This document shows positions 57,760 to 64,000 of a stretch of 64,000 bases of DNA, piece after piece (position 1 is the first letter of the stretch; each line of letters starts with the position of its first letter). Under the pieces are notes generated by a model. That model was not told the origin of the DNA. It did not search any database and saw only the letters and a list, made by a program, of their open reading frames with translations. Origin of the DNA: Diphasiastrum complanatum (Eukaryota > Streptophyta > Lycopodiopsida > Lycopodiales > Lycopodiaceae); contig CM055097.1 of assembly GCA_029204225.1 (NCBI GenBank), forward strand, positions 28,943,192 through 29,007,191. The letters run 5' to 3'. The translations under genes and the position numbers were made by a program.

Positions 57760-58990
57760 TCATTTGGTGGTTCATCGTTATCATTTGTCGCATCGTCATG
57801 CGACAAATCCACCAAACCAAATGAGTCCATCTTTAATTCTACCCAAATATCTCCTATAGCTTCATCATTAATAAGATGATATTCAAAAACCAATGGTGAT
57901 GGTGACAACTAGTCAGATTGAAAAGGTGTGTCATGTGTCATCGAACCATCTGATGATGATGCATCATGCTTGTAGATTGCACTCCTTAAGTCCTCTATCA
58001 AGAACCCTGTCAAAACGAAGGGAAACACAGACTGCATGCACAAAAATAATTTGGTCATTGAGATACATATATGCACAATTAGATCATCAGGAAATCATAG
58101 GACATGCTATAAAATGTAATTCACAATGTTGAGGTGGAAGCAACATAAAAAAATATGGCATGCCAACCTGAAAAAATTTATGTCAGTCATGAGACTTTAG
58201 TCCACTTAGCTTCTTATCCCTTGTGAAGACACCCTTTAGGCATCGCATGTGTCCTGTCAGAGTTCAAAATTAGGCTATTGCCTTCTTTACAATCGTCTCT
58301 TCTCTCCTCTAGAAGATCCATGGGGCCTTTGGTAGCACAATTGAAGTCCCCACCGTTTGTGGCCATAAATCAGCCATCTTTTCCACTTCTTTTAAGTCAT
58401 CTCGTGTGTCTTTTTTATCTTTCAACCTGGTCAAGTGCTCCCAAATCGTACTCCCGACATTCTTGAATATATGCATCGGGTACAAAAGATGATTTATAAA
58501 CAATTCTCCCCAATATGAGAGTTCATGAAATATTGATAACCTCTTCATGCCAGGAGGGAGTCGCCCTAGATCTTGATTGGATCTCCAAATCTGAAGCCAA
58601 TCACTTGCCTACAATATTAACAAACAAGCACACACATTTAATGCAGATTATATGATTCGTTAGAAGAAATATAATGAGAGTAATCATAAAATAAATAACT
58701 AGCGTACTATTAATTGGACCAAATATGTATTGTACCTTCATGGATAGCCCATCACACATAGGGTGATCGAGTGGAAGGTATCGAGTGTGCCCCTCATAGA
58801 CCATTTTTCATAGATGTTGTGAGTGACGTGCCTGATACTCGTGACAAACAGGGCATGCATTGTAGCCACTAGTTTGGAGCCCTACATTGAGACAAAACAA
58901 CCAACTTAATCATGGGTCCACTGTTTGAATTGAAAGAAAATTTGTGGATGCACATAAAATTCAATATAATATCATGAATCAAACCAATAG
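57760..58990 (-). pseudogene. CACTA tnp2 remnant in inverted-repeat arm 2
   Basis: From the high end on the minus strand: 'NACPVCHEYQARHSQHL' (zinc-type CP.C......), 'MVYEGHTRYLPLDHPMCDGL' (pattern Y.GHRR.LP..HP), 'MKRLSIFHELSYWGELFINH' with 'YPMHIFKNVGSTIWEHLTRL' (pattern SIFFELPYW......H..DVMH.EKNV), 'DKKLSGLKSHD' and the acidic tail 'DSFGLVDLSHDDA'. This is the tnp2 core region missing from the 13.7-19.7 kb copy. Stops and frame changes occur throughout. Beyond 58371 it has no counterpart in arm 1. Confidence 0.85.
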
Positions 58991-58998
58991 CAAGGATA

Positions 58999-59139
58999 TG
59001 TCACCTGAACATTTCCCATAACCAAAAAAGTTGTACTGACACACATGCATACAATTATTTTAGTAAAAAACTCGAAAATACTGCTAGAAACGGAAAGTCA
59101 TGAAACTATAAGAGAAAATTGGGCTTACTTATTCTAACA
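58999..59139 (-). mobile_element. Copia 3' LTR start
   Basis: On the minus strand AAGGGAGAG is followed by TGTTAGAATAAGTAAGCCC, a polypurine tract and LTR start. The far limit at 58999 (CAGGTGACA) is only a TG..CA guess. Confidence 0.45.
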
Positions 59140-59333
59140 CTCTCCCTTAAGCCCTAGTTTATCTTTCTTACAAAGAGCTTTTTTCTAAAAAAAACTCAAA
59201 CTTATTAGCACTTAAAGCTTCAGTGAGTATATCAACTAACTGATTCTCTGTCTTACAATGCACTACGTCTATTTCATTAGATAAAAACTTCTCTCTAATG
59301 AAATGATATTTAATTTTATTATGAGACTGGAGA
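59140..59333 (-). pseudogene. Ty1/copia RNase H C-terminal remnant
   Basis: Minus strand: 'SHNKIKYHFIREKFLSNEID', 'VVHCKTENQLVDILTEALSA', 'KFEFF'. This is a textbook copia RNase H tail (KYHFIRE......V.H..T..Q.ADI.TK.L....F). It is cut at 59333 by the Ty3 element. Confidence 0.9.
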
Positions 59334-60143
59334 AGTGAATAGAGCAATGAAGGTTATCCTTTTTTATTTCTGTTCTCTGCATTGTTGAGTGTGAGTGACT
59401 TCGGGTCTACTAGCAATCTCGTGCACATTACTTAAATCATTCTTTGGTCAGACAGTACGATATTTCATTACAGTCGTTTGCTCTGTTTCCGTGAAGTTGA
59501 TCTAAAGAACTGTTTAAATTAATGTACCCGTCTGTGAGAATACTTTGTGTTCGACATTTGAGAGAAATATCTCTTGGTGCAATTTTCCACAATTGTTGAT
59601 AAGAGAAGTACGTATGTTTGTGAAATGCTAGTCCCTGCCTGAGGAACTGAGTTATTGATCTGTATTCATGTTAGTAATGAAGATACTTGTTTCTAACATA
59701 TTCGCGAACTATTTGAGTTCTTTAACCATGATTGGACTTTAGTTGTTGAGGACTTCTGTCTAGAACACATTAGTTCAAGAATAAGATTAACTTTTTGTCT
59801 ATTCGTACATGTCTCCATCGAACATAACACAAATTCCTGTTGACAACTTAATCAGCTAGAGTGTAATTCATTTGAGCTACTCTGATAACATTTCAGAACA
59901 TTTTTTCATTTGGTTTGATAGAGGAAGATTGTTGTTTGGAATTCATTTATCAACACACACCACAATACAAGTAATATTTATTACTTATAAAATGTCTGTT
60001 GACAACTAGATTAACATCCGACTCCATTTCATTCGAAATAAGTCAAGTTTGTATCAATTAATTAGCTTTATAGTGGTTATCTCCTTGGGGAACGACATAA
60101 ATACTACACATATCTAACAATTCTTTGTTGGTGTATTACGACA
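59334..60143 (+). mobile_element. Putative Ty3/gypsy 5' LTR
   Basis: It spans from the cut edge of the copia remnant to ...TTACGACA, just before a Tat/Athila-style primer site. The left limit is inferred. The partner LTR would be outside the window. Confidence 0.5.
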
Positions 60144-60146
60144 TTC

Positions 60147-60166
60147 TTTGCGCTGTTGCCGAGGAT
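60147..60166 (+). promoter_or_regulatory. Ty3/gypsy primer-binding site
   Basis: TTTGCGCTGTTGCCGAGGAT differs at a few positions from TGGCGCCGTTGCCGGGGAT, the usual site of plant Tat/Athila-like Ty3 elements (tRNA-Asp type). Confidence 0.65.
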
Positions 60167-60291
60167 AGCCAAATAAAGTTGATACAAACTGACAACTCCA
60201 TCTCCATCCTCAGTGTATGTCAAATAGAGTTGCTCGACTAGAAAGATATCAAAAACTTTGAGAATAATTTTTCAAAAAAATTCAGGAATCT

Positions 60292-61604
60292 TTGCAAAGA
60301 GGAGAATCACCTTTCTTGAATTTTAATTCTGAAAATCCTCTTTTTGAAGCTTCTGAAACAGCTGAACCAGGTTCTAAAGTCGTAAATCCGGAACCAGATC
60401 CAGAACCAGAACCAGAACCAAATATGGAAGGCCCTAGTCCACGTTTCACTTCAATCTCGAAGATCAAATATGATTATTTTAAAGGAACATCTTCAGGTGA
60501 TGTTGACAGTTATGTTTCACAGTTCGAGTCGATTGCCAACTTGAATAATGAAGGTGTTGATTCTGTCAAGCTACGAATTTTCTCTGGTCTTTTGAGATAG
60601 TAGCGTGCATATGGTACGTCAAGTTGAACTAGGACGTGTCGCCACCTGTTTACTACTGAAAGATGTGTTTCTTAACCAGTTTAGAGAAATCGGTTATCTG
60701 TCCAAAATTCTCGGATGACTTAACAATGTCCAAAAGAAGAAAAAAGAATCCCTTCGAAGGTATACATGAAAAGTAAATAATTTGATTGGAAAATTAACTG
60801 GTGTGTACCCTGTCGCGATGCAGATTGAGTGGTTTTTGGTAGGACTACCACCAAAAATTGATCAATATTGTAGGCAAAGAGATATGACTTCTTTATTAGT
60901 AGTCATAGCGAGTGCTGAGAATTATGAGACTTCCAAAAGCTAGCACGTAAAAGATGTTCTACTAGACGAACTCGGAAGTCTAAGCATGATGCTCTAGTGA
61001 CAGTGAAGATGAATCTAAATCTGAATCCAGTTCAAGTTCTTCAAGTTCTGAATTTGATTCTAGTGACTCATCAGATACAAAAACTGATGATATTGATTGC
61101 AGAATGAAATGAAAGTCCAAATGAAAAGAAGACAATAAAACAATTGAGAATAATTCTGTGACATCTAAACTTGAAAAGCTTTGGAAAAGTAATATAGCTG
61201 ATCTTAATAAGAAGTTCAACGACCTGAAAGTACAAATTTCAAAAGTTGCAAACAAAAGACCGAAAGTTTCTTCTTCAAATTCAAGACTATGGTGTACAAA
61301 ATGCAGTACATATGGGCATTCTAAAGAAGAATATAGAGTTGTGAACATAAAGTATGTTGAAGATCCTTCTTACGAAGAATTATTTATATTTCAAAATGAT
61401 GCAACTACCAATTATGTTCAAGGTTCTACAGCACCATTCCAACAAGGAAAACCAAAGCTTGCACCAAAGAGACACAACCCACCAAAATTTGTTGGTCCTT
61501 CTAGTTCAAATAAACCTGTTTCGAGAAACTGTTATATCTGTGGTGAACTAGGACATTTTTTGCTCGACTATTCGCAGCCACGAAACCCGATCGGATTTAT
61601 ATAG
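60292..61604 (+). pseudogene. Ty3/gypsy gag
   Basis: It begins 'MQRGESPFLNFNSENPLFEA', with a PEPEPEPE linker, then the capsid-like start 'KIKYDYFKGTSSGDVDSYVS' up to a TAG at 60600. Continuing in shifted frames are 'FREIGYLSKILG' and 'NNLIGKLTGVYP'. The C-terminal ORF 61158-61604 holds a coiled segment and two zinc knuckles, 'CTKCSTYGHSKEEY' and 'CYICGELGHFLLDY'. In both the last Cys of CX2CX4HX4C is Tyr. Multiple stops lie in the middle third. Confidence 0.8.
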
Positions 61605-62261
61605 ACCTTTGTGCTCAAACTGCAAATAACCAGACCACAAGTATCCGGATTGTCCACAACCATTGAAGTCACATCCAAAGTACCAGTATGTTGTTGCTCC
61701 TGCTGATACGAAATTAAAATCTCCAACCGATGCTGTTGTGCAGAAGATTGATGTCATCAAAGTGAAACAATCTTGATCAATCTTGGCCAAGCGATGTTGA
61801 GAAGTTATTCAAAGTGACTACGAGAAGCAAAAGCTCCTCGAAACCTGACACGAAAGTATCCTCACAGAAGAGGAGAAAGTCCTCGAAGAAGAAATCTTCG
61901 AACAAAACAATAACTAAAAAAGATCATAAAGTTGATCCTGATTATGATTGTGATGCAGCTAAGTTATTTTCAAATAATATTTCTACAGAAGTAAAAAAAA
62001 TATTAATTCTGAGCTACAGATAGCTGATGTAGAGAAGAAAGTCACCTTTGAGGAAGGGGACATAGAAATCACGAAGACAAAACTTTCGGAGGCTATTATT
62101 GACAAGCCTATCTCAAAAGCGAAGATGAAAGACTATGACATTGCCACTGATATTGTTTACTTCGTCCTAATTTTACTTTCGAGCAATTATTGGCTGACAA
62201 TAATTACTATCCTAAGTAGTAGAAAAGTCTTTTTGCTCCTAAGAGGAAGAATTCAATCTCT
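61605..62261 (+). other. Gag-pol linker of the Ty3 element
   Basis: A Lys/Ser-rich ORF at 61814-62023 ('KRRKSSKKKSSNKTITKKD') and broken frames. No domain is recognised. Confidence 0.5.
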
Positions 62262-62684
62262 TTGTCGGTTGTTGGCATATTATCCTTTGATCTTGGAGAT
62301 CTTGGAGCACCAAAGATCGACGTTACAATTGTTGGATGTTTAATTGAGAAAGCGTCAATTGACGCAGGTTCGAGTGTCAACATAATAACTGAAGACACTG
62401 CTCATGCCTTGGGTTTGACCAATATTCAACCAACCCAAAGAAATATCAAATTGGCCGATTCTACACGAAGAAAGCCTATTCGTGAATTAAAGGACGTGAT
62501 TGTATACATTCAAGCCAAGCCTTTTACGATGAACGTCATTGTTATCAAACCACTTGGTTTGTCATCTTACTCTGTTTTAATTGGACGACCTTGGCTTTAT
62601 CAGACTAATGCAAGTGTACACTGGAAGTCTAGAGAGCTAAGATTACAGACTGGCGAGAAAAGTAATGATGGTAAACCAAAATAA
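62262..62684 (+). pseudogene. Ty3/gypsy aspartic protease
   Basis: 'EKASIDAGSSVNIITEDTA' gives the active-site box (D-[ST]-G normally, here DAG), followed by 'LADSTRRKPIRELKDVIVYI' and the second conserved part 'YSVLIGRPWLYQTNASVHW' (family: ..ILGR.WL....A..). The 140-aa length fits a retropepsin domain. The Ser/Thr to Ala change next to the catalytic Asp would be expected to impair it. Confidence 0.85.
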
Positions 62685-63065
62685 CATATTATTACCTAGA
62701 GTCGTGATAGATATGAAGGCAAAACTCCTGTGAGTGACATGAGTTTCACTTCATAAGATTCTTCTTATGATCTTAATATATTCTCTAATATATCAAACAT
62801 CGAAGTAAATTATTTTGAATGCTGTGAGAATAACAATTCGTTGGAGGATGAAGAAGAATTCTTCGAGATCTACAACGCAAATGCTAATGTGAGTACACCA
62901 AAAGCGGCAGACCAAAATTGTGAAAATTCTGATGCAGATGATGAATATATAAATGACGAATTTGAAGAATTTGAAGAAGAATTCGGTGATAAAGACCAAG
63001 CTGACAACAAGGATAAATTTGTGGAGTCAACCATATGCAAAATTCATGGCCATACCTAGGCCAGT
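62685..63065 (+). other. Acidic linker between protease and RT
   Basis: 'DEEEFFEIYNANAN' and 'YINDEFEEFEEEFGDKDQAD', a low-complexity acidic stretch typical of the region before RT in Tat/Athila-like elements. Confidence 0.5.
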
Positions 63066-64000
63066 ATGACGGAAGGTATACTTCTGCCTGATTCTACACA
63101 GTTGATTGAACTTGCACCTAGAAAATTTGTGCATGTTTCTAAGTTCCTTGGAGAGACAGAATTAGTGGAATTTACTGAGTTGTTGAAAGAGTACCAAGAT
63201 GTATTTGCATGGTCACTCAAAGATTTGAAAGGAATCCCTCTGGAATTTGGTGAGCACCGCATTGATCTGAAAGATGATGATGCCCCTATTTGACAGAGAC
63301 AGTATCGTCTTAATCCAAAGTACTCTATGATGGTAAAAGACGAACTCAACAAGCACCTTAAGGCAGTTTATCCCATCTTAACTAGTGAATGGGTATCTCC
63401 TATTCTTGTAGTTCCAAAAAAGAAGTCTGGCAAGATTCAAATTTGCTAGGATTTCAGGAAGCTGAATGTTGCTACAAAGAAAGATCACCATCCATTACCT
63501 TTCACAGATTTCATTCTAGACTAGGTCGCTAGTGGGCAAGAACGTTACAGTTTCTGTGATGGTTTCTCTGGTTATAACAAATTTGGAGTAAGGAAGGAGG
63601 ATCGACTGAAGACTACTTTTATTACTGATTGGGGCACATATGCCTACAATAAGATGCATTTAGGTCTTTGTAACGCACCAGCTACATTCTTGAGAATTAT
63701 GACTACTTTTCTAAGAACATTTCTGGAAATTTTCATTGATTATTTATGTGTTTACATTAATATCAAGACTCATATTTAGAAGCTAAAGCTTACATTGCAG
63801 AGATGTTGAGACACTTGTTTGTCACTTCACTCCAAAAAATGTTTTTTCGGTATGAGAGAAGGTATACTTCTGGGTCATAGAATATCCAGCCAAGGAATTG
63901 AAGTCGACAAAGATAAAGCGGAAGTCATAAAAAATCTGTTGATACCTATGAATCTACCTGAACTAAGAGGTTTCTTAGGACATGTTGGTTATTATTGAAG
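63066..64000 (+). pseudogene. Ty3/gypsy reverse transcriptase (runs off window)
   Basis: 'FTELLKEYQDVFAWSLKDLK' and 'PLEFGEHRIDLKDD', then after a TGA 'QYRLNPKYSMMVKDELNKHL', 'SEWVSPILVVPKKKSGKIQI', 'DFRKLNVATKKDHHPLPFTD', 'ERYSFCDGFSGYNKFGVRKE', 'MHLGLCNAPATF' and 'IFIDYLCVY'. HHPLPF and DGFSGYN place it near the Tat/Athila branch. The catalytic FIDD box reads IDYL, losing the second Asp. Stops occur at 63291, about 63448, 63522 and later. 'ISSQGIEVDKDKAEVIKNLL' and 'PELRGFLGHVGYY' mark the start of the connection to RNase H at the window end. Confidence 0.9.

Larger units (their letters stand above)
53783..58371 (-). repeat. Large inverted repeat, arm 2
   Basis: Inverse partner of 34602-38271, about 15.5 kb away. 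It is longer than arm 1 because of extra sequence at about 56748-57678. Confidence 0.9.

Noticed and set aside
60292-60420. PEPEPEPE stretch as a special structural protein
   Set aside because: It is a short proline-acidic linker in a Ty3 gag.

Overview
The window is an AT-rich piece of a nuclear genome, most likely a land plant. The evidence is the class of repeats (Ty1/copia with Met-tRNA primer sites, Ty3/gypsy of the Tat/Athila style, CACTA/EnSpm tnp2), consensus GT..AG introns in several decayed genes, and plant telomere-like CCCTAAA words in a satellite array. The lineage cannot be fixed from the sequence. A transposase-like family with no name known to me hints at a non-seed plant, but that is a guess. 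I found no convincing intact host gene, tRNA or rRNA. Almost everything recognisable is a mobile element or a decayed copy of one.

Layout. 1-6.6 kb: copia fragments on the minus strand, a large GA and CT microsatellite load, and a TCGAA minisatellite. 6.9-10.9 kb: a rearranged copy of an unusual element: a transposase-like gene (+), the tail of a zinc-motif gene (-) and the tail of an Ulp1/C48 protease gene (+). 11.1-27.4 kb: probably one old CACTA element. Clusters of the subterminal motif TGGATAATCCACGCG lie at 11.1-11.5, 12.3-12.4 and 27.0-27.4 kb, and the decayed tnp2 gene runs from 13.7 to 19.7 kb. It is interrupted by a SET-like gene fragment, a foldback insertion, a copia fragment and a complete 6-kb terminal-inverted-repeat (TIR) element at 20.65-26.70 kb. 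27.4-34.6 kb: sparse, with a Gly/Arg-rich ORF, a G29 run, a broken Ty3 gag-pol and a copia LTR with primer site. 34.6-38.3 and 53.8-58.4 kb: two arms of a large inverted repeat, each carrying a tnp2 tail and an unrecognised gene ('gene C'). Between the arms lie a third Ulp1 copy, a satellite array with embedded CT tracts (43.0-46.3 kb), a third transposase fragment and an LTR element with a 650-aa ORF. 59.3-64.0 kb: the 5' part of a Ty3/gypsy element, cut off by the window end.

The main discovery candidate is the TIR element at 20.65-26.70 kb. Between inverted ends (GGCA...TTAGAGGAG) it carries three gene blocks: a minus-strand block in which a CENH3-like histone H3 fold sits directly upstream of, and in frame with, an Ulp1-type cysteine protease; a plus-strand gene of unknown function with a CxxC..C motif; and a minus-strand transposase-like gene. 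The histone/protease gene and the middle gene diverge from a region packed with short motifs of the GCGCACAAGTGCGATAT type. The middle gene and the transposase converge. The same gene order recurs in part at 7-10.9 kb, and the Ulp1 gene recurs at 38.9-40.5 kb, so this is a repeat family and not a chance cluster. All copies carry stops or frameshifts, so the window shows fossils of the system.
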